Counted from the stretch's first letter, positions 1-8,594 are shown. The stretch: 64,000 bases of DNA from Actinoallomurus iriomotensis (GCF_030269445.1 NZ_BSTJ01000001.1:769898-833897); one strand, 5' to 3'. Notes: a model not told the origin generated them from the letters alone. Made by a program: numbers and translations.

Positions 1-1190
1 ACCCGGGCGGCCACCTCCTCATCGTCGACCTTGCCGGTGAACCCGGCCGCCTCGGTGCCCTCCTCGTCGGAGTAGCCGAACACGCCGATCACGTCGAGCC
101 GCGCCGCGGTGAGGAACCGCGCCAGCTCGTCCACGTCCTCCTCGGTCTCGCCGGGGAAGCCGACGATGAAGTTGGACCGTACGCCGGCCTCCGGCGCGAG
201 CTCACGGACGCGCTCCAGCAGGCCGAGGAAGCGCTCGGTGTCGCCGAACCGGCGCATCCGCCGCAGCAGGGGGCCGCTGGCGTGCTGGAACGACAGGTCG
301 AAGTAGGGCGCCACACCGGGGGTCGTGGCGATCGTCTCCAGCAGGCCGGGGCGCAGCTCCGCCGGCTGTAGGTAGCTCACGCGGACCCGCTCGATGCCCT
401 CCACCGCTGCGAGCTCGGGCAGCAGGGTCTCCAGCAGCCGCAGGTCGCCCAGGTCCTTGCCGTACGAGGTGGAGTTCTCGCTGACGAGAATGATCTCGCG
501 GACGCCCTGGTCGGCCAGCCAGCGCGCCTCCTCCAGCACCTCGGTCGGCCGCCGCGAGACGTACGCGCCGCGGAACGCCGGAATCGCGCAGAAGGTGCAT
601 CGTCGGTCGCAGCCGGAGGCGAGCTTGAGCGGCGCGGCCGGGCCGCCGCCGAGCCGGCGGCGCAGCACCCGTGGCCCGGACGCCGGCGCGACGCCCTCCG
701 GCAGGTCGGGCGCCGAACCGTGCCCGGGGACGTGCACGTGGGTGCCGGACCGCTCCGTCGGGGTGAGCGGCAGCAGCTTCCGGCGGTCCTGGGGCTTGTG
801 GGAGCGGTGCCCGCGGCCGGTCAGGACGTCGTCGAGCCGCTCGCCGATCGCGGCGTAGTCATCGAAGCTCAGCACCGCGTCGGCCTCGGGCAGCGACTCG
901 GCCAGCTCCGCGCCGTACCGCTCGGCGAGGCAGCCCGCCGCGACGACCTTCGCGCCGGAGTCCGACGCGGCCAGGAGGGTGTCGATGGAGTCCTTCTTCG
1001 CGGCGTCGATGAAGCCGCAGGTGTTGACGAGGACGACCGAGGCGTCACCGGAGTCGTCCAGCGTCCAGCCGGCGCTCTCCAGCCGCGCCGCGAGCTCCTC
1101 GGAGTCGACCTCGTTGCGCGCGCACCCGAGAGTGACGAGCGAGACGGAGCGGCGGTCCGCCGATGTCGCGGACTGGTCGGCGGTGCTCAC
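1..1190 (-). CDS. rimO: Ribosomal protein S12 methylthiotransferase RimO (3' part cut by window edge)
   Basis: RimO is a radical-SAM enzyme that adds a methylthio group to an aspartate of ribosomal protein S12, using two iron-sulfur clusters. The reverse strand reads from a GTG at 1190 into [20 protein letters not shown], then [12 protein letters not shown], which is the UPF0004 domain holding the first cluster's cysteines. The radical-SAM triad is seen as [13 protein letters not shown] near base 600. The frame stays open to base 1, so the C-terminal TRAM domain lies outside the window. The neighbours, a RodZ-like gene and ftsK, are the usual ones for rimO in actinobacteria. The gene is recognised from motifs and context; the start is the first good one before the conserved block. 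Confidence 0.93.
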   Translation of the reverse strand, partial: MSTADQSATSADRRSVSLVTLGCARNEVDSEELAARLESAGWTLDDSGDASVVLVNTCGFIDAAKKDSIDTLLAASDSGAKVVAAGCLAERYGAELAESLPEADAVLSFDDYAAIGERLDDVLTGRGHRSHKPQDRRKLLPLTPTERSGTHVHVPGHGSAPDLPEGVAPASGPRVLRRRLGGGPAAPLKLASGCDRRCTFCAIPAFRGAYVSRRPTEVLEEARWLADQGVREIILVSENSTSYGKDLGDLRLLETLLPELAAVEGIERVRVSYLQPAELRPGLLETIATTPGVAPYFDLSFQHASGPLLRRMRRFGDTERFLGLLERVRELAPEAGVRSNFIVGFPGETEEDVDELARFLTAARLDVIGVFGYSDEEGTEAAGFTGKVDDEEVAAR

Positions 1191-1296
1191 GCGGAGCGCT
1201 CCCCTCTCGCCGGGCGCGCGGCGAGGGCGAGCACGGGCTCAGTTCGACGGGTGGACATGCCCCATACGGTACTGGTCCCGCGGAGACGACAAGAGG

Positions 1297-2121
1297 TCAG
1301 CCTTTGCGCGGCACCTGTGGGGAGGGCGAGTGGCCGGCCTTGAGCGGATCACGGGGGCCGTAGCTCAGCCGGATGACCTGACCGGTCTCGCCGGGGGCGC
1401 CGACGTCCTTGCCGTTGACCGTCACCCGGACGCCGCCGCCGTTGCCGATCAGCAGCCGGATGCGCTTCTTTGACTTCCACTCCTCGCTCTGCCCAGCGCG
1501 GATCATGCCGCTGAACAGCTCCTTGCCCTTGGCGTCGCGGACGTTGAGCCAGCTCGCGCGCTTCGCCTTGACCCGTACGGTGACGTCCTTGCGGGGCGCC
1601 GGCGACGGCGACACGGTGTGACTGCGGGGAGCCGGTTTGGCGGTCGCGGGGGCCGCCGCCCGCTGGGCCGCGTGGTGTTCGTCGTGCCCGGTCGCGACCC
1701 GGACGATGCCGTAGAGCGCGACGAGGACGAGCGCGACGATCATGGCGGCGCTCCAGTTGGGCGCGCGCCGCTCGCGGAAGCGTACGGGCGTCTCGGGCTC
1801 GAACGCCTGCCGTGCCGGGATCGCCTGCGGTGATCCGCCGTGCGCGTCGTCGTACCGGCCGATGAGGGGCTCGGGATCGATTCCGGTGGCCCGGGCGATG
1901 CTGCGGATGTGCCCGCGCGCGTAGAAGTTGCCGCCGCACAGGGTGTAGTCGTCGCGCTCGATGGCGTTGATCACGGTCTCGCGGATGCGGGTCCGGTCGG
2001 CCACCTGCCCGACGGTCAGCCCGGCGTCCCGTCGCGCCTTCGCGAGTGTGTCGCCGATGCTCGACGCGCCTTCGTCGCCGGCGCCGTCGCCAACGACAGT
2101 TCCCTCGCTCCGCTCCGTCAC
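1297..2121 (-). CDS. RodZ-like helix-turn-helix membrane protein (DUF4115 type)
   Basis: This is a probable cytoskeleton/cell-shape protein of the RodZ type, 274 residues. An N-terminal XRE-like helix-turn-helix (SIGDTLAKARRDAGLTVGQV to about residue 95) is followed by a basic linker, one membrane segment (AAMIVALVLVALYGIVRV) and an extracytoplasmic DUF4115-like domain with the typical WLNVRDAKGKELFSG stretch. I chose the GTG at 2121 because AGGAGG lies four bases upstream; an ATG at 2151 would add ten unlikely residues. The first codons read VTERSEG, the same odd start found in the repeat at 42791-43000. It sits between rimO and ftsK, the conserved place for this family in actinobacteria. 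Confidence 0.85.
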   Translation of the reverse strand: MTERSEGTVVGDGAGDEGASSIGDTLAKARRDAGLTVGQVADRTRIRETVINAIERDDYTLCGGNFYARGHIRSIARATGIDPEPLIGRYDDAHGGSPQAIPARQAFEPETPVRFRERRAPNWSAAMIVALVLVALYGIVRVATGHDEHHAAQRAAAPATAKPAPRSHTVSPSPAPRKDVTVRVKAKRASWLNVRDAKGKELFSGMIRAGQSEEWKSKKRIRLLIGNGGGVRVTVNGKDVGAPGETGQVIRLSYGPRDPLKAGHSPSPQVPRKG

Positions 2122-2257
2122 GGCACCTCCTGGGAACCTCGTGGCGTACACGCGATGACGTCGCCCGAATCGTCCTTCGCTACCGCTGAGTCTATGAAGG
2201 CCGGTCGCCGGAAGCGACGTGCAACGCTGTTACTTCAGCTACCCAAGATCTCCGTCG

Positions 2258-4831
2258 CTACTCGCCGCGCAGCGATGCCAGCACGCCCGGTAGATCGTCG
2301 GGTTTGACCAAGACATCGCGTGCCTTCGACCCCTCGCTGGGACCGACGATGGAACGGCTCTCCAGAAGGTCCATGAGACGTCCGGCCTTGGCGAAACCGA
2401 CGCGCAGTTTCCGCTGGAGCATCGAGGTCGAGCCGAACTGGCTGGAGACGATCAGCTCGGCGGCCTGGACGAGCAGCTCGAGGTCGTCGCCGATGTCCTC
2501 GTCGATCTCCTTCTTGCGCTGGTCGTTCGCCGCGACGTCCTCGCGGTAGTCGGGCTCGGCCTGCTTCTTGCAGTGCTCGACGACGTCATGAATCTCTTTT
2601 TCGGAGACGTAGGCGTTCTGCAGCCGCATCGGCTTGCTCGCGCCCATCGGCAGGAACAGCGCGTCACCCTGGCCGACGAGCTTCTCCGCGCCGGGCTGGT
2701 CGAGGATGACGCGGCTGTCGGCCAGGCTCGAGGTGGCGAACGCCAGCCGCGACGGGACGTTCGCCTTGATCAGGCCGGTCACCACGTCGACGCTCGGTCG
2801 CTGGGTGGCGAGCACCAGGTGGATGCCCGCGGCGCGGGCGAGCTGGGTGATGCGCACGACGGAGTCTTCGACGTCGCGCGGCGCGACCATCATCAGGTCG
2901 GCCAGCTCGTCCACGATCACCAGGAGGTACGGGTAGGGCTGGTAGACCCGCTCGCTGCCCGGGGGCGCGGTGAGCTTGCCGGCCAGCACGCCCTTGTTGA
3001 AGTCGTCGATGTGCCGGTATCCGGAGGCCGCCAGGTCGTCGTAGCGGCGGTCCATCTCCCCCACCACCCACTGCAGCGCCTCGGCCGCCTTCTTCGGGTT
3101 GGTGATGATCGGGGTGATCAGGTGCGGGATGCCGGCGTAGGAGGTCAGCTCGACGCGCTTGGGGTCGACCAGCACCATGCGCACCTCGTCCGGCGTCGCG
3201 CGCATGAGGATCGACGTGATGAGCCCGTTGATGCACGTCGACTTACCGGCGCCGGTCGCACCCGCGATGAGCATGTGCGGCATCTTGGCCAGGTTGGCCA
3301 CGACCGTACGGCCCTCGACGTCCTTGCCGAGCCCGACGACCATCGGATGGTGGTCGTTGACCGCGATCGGGGCGCGCAGCGTGTCGCCGAGGCTGACGAT
3401 GTCCTTGTCGGTGTTGGGGATCTCGACGCCGATCGCGGCCTTGCCGGGGATCGGCGAGATGATCCGCACGTCGGCGCTCTTGACCGCGAGCGCGATGTTC
3501 TTGGTCAGCGCGGTGATGCGCTCAACCTTGACCGCGGGCCCCAGCTCGATCTCGTACCGGGTGATCGTCGGACCACGCGTGAAGCCGGTCACCTGCGCGT
3601 CCACGCCGAACTGGTCGAGCACCTCCGACAGCGCGTTCACGACGGTGTCATTGGCCTTGGTGCGCGGCTTGACGATCGATCCGGGCTTGAGCTTGCCGGC
3701 CGGCGGCAGGGTGTAATCGCCGCTGACGCCGGAGGAGGAGAGGGTGAGCTGCTCGGAGCTCTTCGGCGGCGGCGTGTGGTCCGGCGGCTCGGGCGGCGCG
3801 AAGACCTCGGTCGGCTCCGGCTCGAAGAGGTCGTCGGCGAGGCTCGGGCCGTCGTCCTCCTCCTCTTCCGGCTCTTCCGGTGCGCCGGTGCCCGAGACGA
3901 CCGGGGTGTCGTACGGCTTCTTGTGGTCGCCGACCTCGACGTCGCGTTTGCGCTTCTTGCCCCGCGTCTTCTGCTCCTCCTCGGCGACGATCTCGTCGCC
4001 CTCGGGGAGCAGCGGATCGCGGAGCAAGATCCGGTCGCGGAACGCGAGGAGGCGGTCGGGGACCTGGTGCACCGGTGTCGCGGTGACCACGAGCAGGCCG
4101 AAGGCGGCCACCAGCAGCAGGAGCGGCACCGCGACCCAGCCGGTCACCGTGCTCGTGAGGGGCGCCGACAGCAGCCAGCCGATGAGCCCGCCGGAACCCT
4201 GCAGCGCGCGCTCGCCCGCGTCGGGGTACGGCGTGCCGTGCGCGGCGTGGACGACGCCGAGGATGCCGCCGATGAGCGCGGAACAGCCGACGGTGAGGCG
4301 CCCGCCGTCGCCGTTGTGTCCCGGATGACGCAGCATCCGCCAGGCCAGCAGCGCGAACATCACCGGCAGCAGCCCGGCGAGCGTGCCGAAGCCGTCCCGC
4401 ACGGCGCGGCCGAAGTACTTGATCAGTCCGGTGTGCGGCGTCCACCAGGTCGCGGCGGCGAGCACGATGGCCAGCCCGAGGTTGGCCAGGCCGACGCCGT
4501 CCCTGCGGTGCTCCTCGTCGAGGTCGCGCGCGCTCTGCCCGAACCGGCGCACCACCGCGCCGACGGACCGGGCGAGCATCAGCCAGACCCCGGCGATGAC
4601 CCGGTAGATGCCGAGCATCAGCTGGGCGAGCGGATCGGGCCGCTGCGGCCGGCTCTTCGCGGCGGGGCGTTTGGCGGCCGGACGCTTGGCCGAGGACGCC
4701 GGCCGACGGGCCGCCGGTGCCGCCTTACGGGCGGCCGGCTTGGCGGACCCCGAGTTGCGGGCCGCAGGCTTACGCGCGTTGCCACGCGTGCCTGAGGAGC
4801 GTTTGGCGCCCCCTGGCGTACGTGTGGCCAT
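2258..4831 (-). CDS. ftsK: DNA translocase FtsK/SpoIIIE
   Basis: FtsK is a septal ATP-driven DNA pump that clears and sorts chromosomes at division. The 857-residue protein has a basic Ala/Lys/Arg-rich start, about four membrane segments (roughly residues 80-260), an acidic/proline linker, then the motor with Walker A GATGAGKST, Walker B LLVIVDELADLMM, and a C-terminal gamma winged helix (SSQFGSTSMLQRKLRVGFAK). The ATG at 4831 is used because the 118 codons upstream are a low-complexity read-through of the 13-bp tandem repeat. TAGTCT (4844-4839) lies seven bases before that ATG, so the transcript may be leaderless. The gene follows rnj on the same strand. Confidence 0.96.
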   Translation of the reverse strand: MATRTPGGAKRSSGTRGNARKPAARNSGSAKPAARKAAPAARRPASSAKRPAAKRPAAKSRPQRPDPLAQLMLGIYRVIAGVWLMLARSVGAVVRRFGQSARDLDEEHRRDGVGLANLGLAIVLAAATWWTPHTGLIKYFGRAVRDGFGTLAGLLPVMFALLAWRMLRHPGHNGDGGRLTVGCSALIGGILGVVHAAHGTPYPDAGERALQGSGGLIGWLLSAPLTSTVTGWVAVPLLLLVAAFGLLVVTATPVHQVPDRLLAFRDRILLRDPLLPEGDEIVAEEEQKTRGKKRKRDVEVGDHKKPYDTPVVSGTGAPEEPEEEEDDGPSLADDLFEPEPTEVFAPPEPPDHTPPPKSSEQLTLSSSGVSGDYTLPPAGKLKPGSIVKPRTKANDTVVNALSEVLDQFGVDAQVTGFTRGPTITRYEIELGPAVKVERITALTKNIALAVKSADVRIISPIPGKAAIGVEIPNTDKDIVSLGDTLRAPIAVNDHHPMVVGLGKDVEGRTVVANLAKMPHMLIAGATGAGKSTCINGLITSILMRATPDEVRMVLVDPKRVELTSYAGIPHLITPIITNPKKAAEALQWVVGEMDRRYDDLAASGYRHIDDFNKGVLAGKLTAPPGSERVYQPYPYLLVIVDELADLMMVAPRDVEDSVVRITQLARAAGIHLVLATQRPSVDVVTGLIKANVPSRLAFATSSLADSRVILDQPGAEKLVGQGDALFLPMGASKPMRLQNAYVSEKEIHDVVEHCKKQAEPDYREDVAANDQRKKEIDEDIGDDLELLVQAAELIVSSQFGSTSMLQRKLRVGFAKAGRLMDLLESRSIVGPSEGSKARDVLVKPDDLPGVLASLRGE

Positions 4832-4944
4832 GATGGTGAGACTAACGGCTATGCCCGATGGGTTCCCTTGTGCGCGAACGGCGTGTCGCGCGGAAAAGAG
4901 ACCACGAGCCTCCCGGCCGAAGCCCCCGGGAGACCAACGCGTGT

Positions 4945-5099
4945 GGTGAGGCCCGGTGGTGAGACCCGGTGGTGAGACCCGGTGGTGAGACCCGGTGGTG
5001 AGACCCGGTGGTGAGACCCGGTGGTGAGACCCGGTGGTGAGACCCGGCGGTGAGACCCGGCGGTGAGACCCGGCGGTGAGACCCGGCGGCGAGGCCCTC
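4945..5099 (-). repeat. Tandem array of 12 units of 13 bp (tail of repeat copy A)
   Basis: Twelve back-to-back 13-bp units start at 4945, 4958, 4971 and so on to 5088. The plus-strand unit is GGTGAGACCCGGT; the last five carry GGC in place of the final GGT, and the first and last units are slightly degenerate. Because 13 is not a multiple of 3, the array is open in all frames and gives an artificial 13-residue peptide repeat (VSPPGLTTGSHHR) on the reverse strand. It lies between rnj and ftsK and follows the conserved head at 5100-5177 when read toward ftsK. Confidence 0.95.
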
Positions 5100-5179
5100 C
5101 CGCCCGGGGGCCGATCCCACTTCCATTGTCCAGCCCGGAGGCCGGCCAGCGGAAGCTTCTCCGGTGACTGTGGATAACC
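5100..5179 (-). promoter_or_regulatory. Conserved head of repeat copy A: DnaA-like box plus promoter-like blocks
   Basis: Read on the reverse strand this holds TTATCCACA (5177-5169), TTCCG (5154-5150) and GGACAAT (5131-5125), then GTGGGATCGGCCCCCGGGCG and the tandem array. The same blocks in the same order, with no length change, occur at 8386 and 20211. TTCCGC and GACAAT are 18 bases apart, as in a sigma-70 promoter, and TTATCCACA matches a DnaA box. What the element does is unknown; promoter activity is inference from spacing. Confidence 0.7.
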
Positions 5180-5266
5180 GGCCACCTCCGCCGCGCTGCC
5201 GGGAGCGCCCGGCCGGTCCTCAGGGACCGGCCGGGAACCCCCGTGGGCGTCGCGCGGCGAGGTCTC

Positions 5267-6946
5267 TCAGACCTCGACGATGACCGGGATGATCATCGGT
5301 CGGCGGCCGAAGGACTCGTTCACCCAGCGGCCCGCCGTACGGCGGACGAGCTGGCGGAGCTGGTGGGCGTCGTTGATCCCGTCGGCCGCGGCGGACTCCA
5401 GGACCTCGTCCAGGCGGGGGATCACGGCCTCGAAGCTGTCGATGCCCGCGCCGCGGGCGTGGATCTCCGGGCCGCCCAGTACCTTGCCGCTCGACGAGTC
5501 GATGACCACCACCACGGACACGAAGCCCTCGTCGCCGAGGATGCGCCGGTCCTTCAGCGAGGTCTCGGTGATCTCGCCGACCGACAGGCCGTCGACGTAG
5601 ACGTAGCCGGCGCGGACCGCCCCGACGATCTTGGCCTGCCCGTCGACCAGGTCGACCACGACGCCGTCCTCGGCGATGACGATGTTCTCGTCCGGCACGC
5701 CGGTGAGCGCGGCGAGCCGCGCGTGCGCGCTGAGGTGCCGCCACTCGCCGTGTATCGGCATGAAGTTGCCGGGGCGCGTCATGTTGAGCACGTACAGCAG
5801 CTCGCCGGCCGGCGCGTGTCCCGAGACGTGCACCAGGGCGTTGCCCTTGTGCACGACGCGGGCGCCCCAGCGGGTCAGGCCGTTGATCACGCGGTTGACG
5901 GCGTTCTCGTTGCCCGGGATGAGCGACGAGGCGAGGATCACCGTGTCGCCCTGCTCGATGCGGATCTGGTGGTCGCGGTTGGCCATCCGGGACAGCGCCG
6001 ACATCGGCTCGCCCTGCGAACCGGTGCAGACGAGGACGATCTCCTCGCCCGGCAGGTCGTCCATCTCCTTCTGCTCGATCAGGATGCCGGCGGGTACCCG
6101 CAGGTAGCCGAGATCGCGTGCCACGCCCATGTTGCGCACCATCGACCGGCCGACGAAGCAGACCTTGCGGCCGCTCTCGTGCGCGGCGTCGAGCACCTGC
6201 TGCACGCGGTGCACGTGCGAGGCGAAGCAGGCGACGATGGCGCGCTTCTGCGCGATCCGCAGCACGTCGCTCAGCACGATGCCGATGTCACGCTCGCTGG
6301 TGACGAACCCCGGGACCTCGGCGTTCGTGGAGTCCGACAGCAGCAGGTCGATGCCCTCGGCGCCGAGCCGGGCGAAGCCGCCGAGGTCGGTGAGCCGGCC
6401 GTCGAGCGGCAACTGGTCCATCTTGAAGTCGCCGGTCGCCAGGACCAGGCCCGCCGCCGTACGGATGGCGACCGCCAGCGCGTCCGGGATGGAGTGGTTG
6501 ACCGCCAGGAACTCACAGGAGAACGGGCCGAACGACCGCGTCTCCCCCTCGCGTACCTGAACGGTGGTCGGCTTGATGCGGTGCTCGGTGAGCTTGGCCT
6601 CCAGCAGCGCCAGCGTGAGCCGCGAACCGATCAGCGGGATGTCGGGCCGCTCGCGCAGGAGGTACGGCACGCCGCCGATGTGGTCCTCGTGCCCGTGCGT
6701 CAGCACGATGCCCTCGATGTCGTCGAGGCGGTCCCGTATGTAGTCGAAGTCGGGCAGGATCAGGTCGACGCCGGGCTGTTCGGACTCGGGGAACAGCACC
6801 CCGCAGTCGACGATCAGCAGACGGCCGCCGAACTCGAAGACCGTCATGTTGCGGCCGATCTCGCCCAGCCCGCCGAGCGGCACGATCCGCAGTCCGCCAT
6901 CGGGCAGTGCGGGCGGCGACCCCAGCTCAGGGTGTGGATGACTCAT
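5267..6946 (-). CDS. rnj: Ribonuclease J
   Basis: RNase J is a metallo-beta-lactamase/beta-CASP ribonuclease that processes and decays RNA with endo- and 5'-3' exonuclease activity. The 559-residue protein shows the zinc motif THGHEDHIGGVPY near residue 85, a second metal region (ATGDFKMDQ), the beta-CASP domain, PIHGEWRHLSAHARLA, and a C-terminal domain ending in MIIPVIVEV. The length is normal for the family. The start ATG follows GGGGGATCCG. It lies between dapA and ftsK on the same strand, a common actinobacterial order. Confidence 0.95.
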   Translation of the reverse strand: MSHPHPELGSPPALPDGGLRIVPLGGLGEIGRNMTVFEFGGRLLIVDCGVLFPESEQPGVDLILPDFDYIRDRLDDIEGIVLTHGHEDHIGGVPYLLRERPDIPLIGSRLTLALLEAKLTEHRIKPTTVQVREGETRSFGPFSCEFLAVNHSIPDALAVAIRTAAGLVLATGDFKMDQLPLDGRLTDLGGFARLGAEGIDLLLSDSTNAEVPGFVTSERDIGIVLSDVLRIAQKRAIVACFASHVHRVQQVLDAAHESGRKVCFVGRSMVRNMGVARDLGYLRVPAGILIEQKEMDDLPGEEIVLVCTGSQGEPMSALSRMANRDHQIRIEQGDTVILASSLIPGNENAVNRVINGLTRWGARVVHKGNALVHVSGHAPAGELLYVLNMTRPGNFMPIHGEWRHLSAHARLAALTGVPDENIVIAEDGVVVDLVDGQAKIVGAVRAGYVYVDGLSVGEITETSLKDRRILGDEGFVSVVVVIDSSSGKVLGGPEIHARGAGIDSFEAVIPRLDEVLESAAADGINDAHQLRQLVRRTAGRWVNESFGRRPMIIPVIVEV

Positions 6947-7066
6947 CGGATCCCCCGCTTCTCATCCGACGGCACGGGGGCATATTCATGCGCGTTCGTC
7001 ACGCGCCCTCCTAGCTTCGATCGCGGCACGCCCCTCCGGCGGTACCGCGTGGTGCCTGTGGTCCTC

Positions 7067-8005
7067 TCACGGACCCTCCAAGACCTTGACGCCGCCGGCG
7101 ATGAGGTCCTCCCTCAGCGCGGCGGTGAACTCCGGCGTCGCGTCCACCAGCGGGGGCCGTACGGCGCCTCCGGGCTGGCCGACGAGCGACAGCGCGGCCT
7201 TCACCGCGATCACGCCCTGCGTACGGGTCATGATCGCGGTGGTGACCGGGATCAGCCGGCGATGGATCCGCCGGGCCCGGTCCACGTCTCCACCGAGGTA
7301 GGCGTCGATCATCTCGTGCAGATCGGCGCCGACCACGTGTCCGACGACACTGACGAACCCGGCCGCTCCGAGGGAGAGCCAGGGAAGGTTCAGGGCGTCG
7401 TCTCCGGAGTAGAACACCAGGTCCGTCTCGGCCATCACCCGCGAGGCCGCGAACATGTCGCCCTTGGCCTCCTTGACCGCGATGATCCGCGGGTGCTCCG
7501 CGAGGCGCAGCAGCGTCTCGGGGGCGATGGGTGTGCCGGTACGGCCTGGAATGTCGTAGAGCATCACCGGGAGTTCGGTCGCGTCGGCCACGGTCGTGAA
7601 GTGGCGCGCGAGGCCCTCCTGCGGCGGCTTGTTGTAGTACGGCGTGACGACCAGCAACCCGTCGGCGCCGGCGGCCTCCGCCTGGCGCGCCAGCTTCAGG
7701 GTGTGCACGGTGTTGTTGGTACCCACGCCCGCCACCACGTGCGCGCGGTCGCCGACGGCATCGATGACGGTGCGCAGCAGCCGCTCGTCCTCGGCGTCGG
7801 TCGTGGTGGGCGACTCGCCGGTCGTACCGCTGACGACGAGCCCGTCGTTGCGCTGATGATCGACGAGGTAGGCGGCCAGCCGGGCCGCCCCGTCGTAGTC
7901 GACGGCGCCGTCGGCCGTCATCGGTGTGACCATCGCGGTGAGCATCCGGCCGAAGGGCGCCGCGTCGTCGCGCTCCTGCGGCACAGCGTTCGTGCTGGGT
8001 GCCAT
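7067..8005 (-). CDS. dapA: 4-hydroxy-tetrahydrodipicolinate synthase
   Basis: DapA condenses pyruvate with aspartate semialdehyde, the first committed step to diaminopimelate and lysine. The 312-residue TIM barrel has GTTGESPT (pyruvate carboxylate binding), YDIPGRTG with the proton-relay tyrosine, and the Schiff-base lysine in AVKEAKGD near residue 175. TAAGTT (8017-8012) is six bases before the ATG and no ribosome site is visible, so the mRNA may be leaderless. It lies upstream of rnj on the same strand. Its pathway partner dapB is about 19 kb away at 27128. Confidence 0.94.
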   Translation of the reverse strand: MAPSTNAVPQERDDAAPFGRMLTAMVTPMTADGAVDYDGAARLAAYLVDHQRNDGLVVSGTTGESPTTTDAEDERLLRTVIDAVGDRAHVVAGVGTNNTVHTLKLARQAEAAGADGLLVVTPYYNKPPQEGLARHFTTVADATELPVMLYDIPGRTGTPIAPETLLRLAEHPRIIAVKEAKGDMFAASRVMAETDLVFYSGDDALNLPWLSLGAAGFVSVVGHVVGADLHEMIDAYLGGDVDRARRIHRRLIPVTTAIMTRTQGVIAVKAALSLVGQPGGAVRPPLVDATPEFTAALREDLIAGGVKVLEGP

Positions 8006-8096
8006 GTTCCGAACTTACCGGGCATCGCCCCCGCTGGGGACCCGCGGGCACCCCCGTGTCGCCTTCTTACCGCCCGTGAGCTCCTGTAACGAAGAT

Positions 8097-8140
8097 GACG
8101 CCGCCAGAACACGCTCGGGGGTACATGTTCTGACGGCGTC
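8097..8140. repeat. Long inverted repeat upstream of dapA
   Basis: Arms 8097-8111 (GACGCCGCCAGAACA) and 8126-8140 (TGTTCTGACGGCGTC) pair over 15 bases with one mismatch around a 14-base loop. Pairing can extend outward through GAAGA/TCTTC across a one-base bulge. It lies about 80 bases upstream of the putative dapA promoter. There is no clear T-run on either side, so an operator, an RNA structure or a weak terminator are all possible. Confidence 0.75.
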
Positions 8141-8385
8141 TTCTGATCAATCGTCTCTCACAAAACCGGCGTTACCGGTGAACCTTGGCGGGCTTTCGTG
8201 CGTTGAAGAGAGTGGGACGAGGTTCCGCCGGGGTCTGGCGGGGCTGGCGGAGCCTCTCCCGGCGGAGGATGCGCGCCTCGGTTCGCCGGGGTCTGGGGCT
8301 CTCTCGCGCCGATCACCCACCCGATCGGCGCACCCGCGGCCGAGGCGCGCGCATCCTTCTCACACCCCCCGACCTGCGCCGATGG
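8141..8385. other. Gene-free structured stretch with nested inverted repeats
   Basis: No convincing gene is seen here. An outer pair GGATGCGCGCCTCGG (8267-8281) and CCGAGGCGCGCGCATCC (8340-8356) is complementary except for two extra bases. Inside it, GCGCCGATC (8306-8314) and GATCGGCGC (8323-8331) form a perfect second stem. CGCCGGGGTCTGG occurs twice as a direct repeat (near 8227 and 8285). The nested pair would fold as one large hairpin in RNA, ending about 30 bases before repeat copy B. Confidence 0.6.
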
Positions 8386-8466
8386 TTATCCACAGGCGCG
8401 CGAAGATGTTCCGCTGGCAGGTGCCGGCGCTGGACAATAAGAGTGGGGTCGGCCCCCTGGGCGGGC
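8386..8466 (+). promoter_or_regulatory. Conserved head of repeat copy B
   Basis: The plus strand shows TTATCCACA (8386-8394), TTCCGC (8409-8414) and GGACAAT (8432-8438), then GTGGGGTCGGCCCCC and GGGCGGGCGGGG. Block order and spacing are identical to copies A and C. The spacer bases between the blocks differ from copy to copy, which suggests the blocks themselves are under selection. It could be a promoter reading into the 16-bp array. Confidence 0.7.
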
Positions 8467-8594
8467 GGGGTCCACGAACGGCGGGGTCCACGAACGGCGG
8501 GGTCCACGAACGGCGGGGTCCACGAACGGCGGGGTCCACGAACGGCGGGGTCCACGAACGGCGGGGTCCACGAACGGCGGGGTCCACGAACGGG
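8467..8594 (+). repeat. Tandem array of 8 units of 16 bp (tail of repeat copy B)
   Basis: Eight units of GGGGTCCACGAACGGC begin at 8467 and repeat every 16 bases to 8579; only the last differs slightly at its end. The units are otherwise identical, so the array is recent or actively homogenised. Unit length is not a multiple of three and all frames stay open, giving only repetitive peptides, so it is not read as coding. There are no unique spacers, so it is not a CRISPR array. Confidence 0.95.

Noticed and set aside
1350-1400. tRNA-like start GGGGGCCGTAGCTCAGCCGG on the plus strand
   Set aside because: It lies antisense within the rodZ-like coding end, and no matching acceptor, anticodon or T-arm pairing follows.
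2573-4795. Very long plus-strand frame over ftsK (and similar ones over rnj, pnp, infB)
   Set aside because: These are antisense shadows caused by high third-position GC; they are Arg/Ala/Gly-rich and have no domains.
4832-5185. 118-residue N-terminal extension of FtsK
   Set aside because: It is a read-through of the 13-bp tandem array and has no resemblance to FtsK; the conserved start is at 4831.
8006-8170. Riboswitch or lysine leader upstream of dapA
   Set aside because: A -10 box lies six bases before the dapA ATG, and the hairpin upstream does not match the lysine riboswitch fold.
8467-8594. CRISPR array
   Set aside because: Units are back to back without unique spacers, and no cas genes are near.
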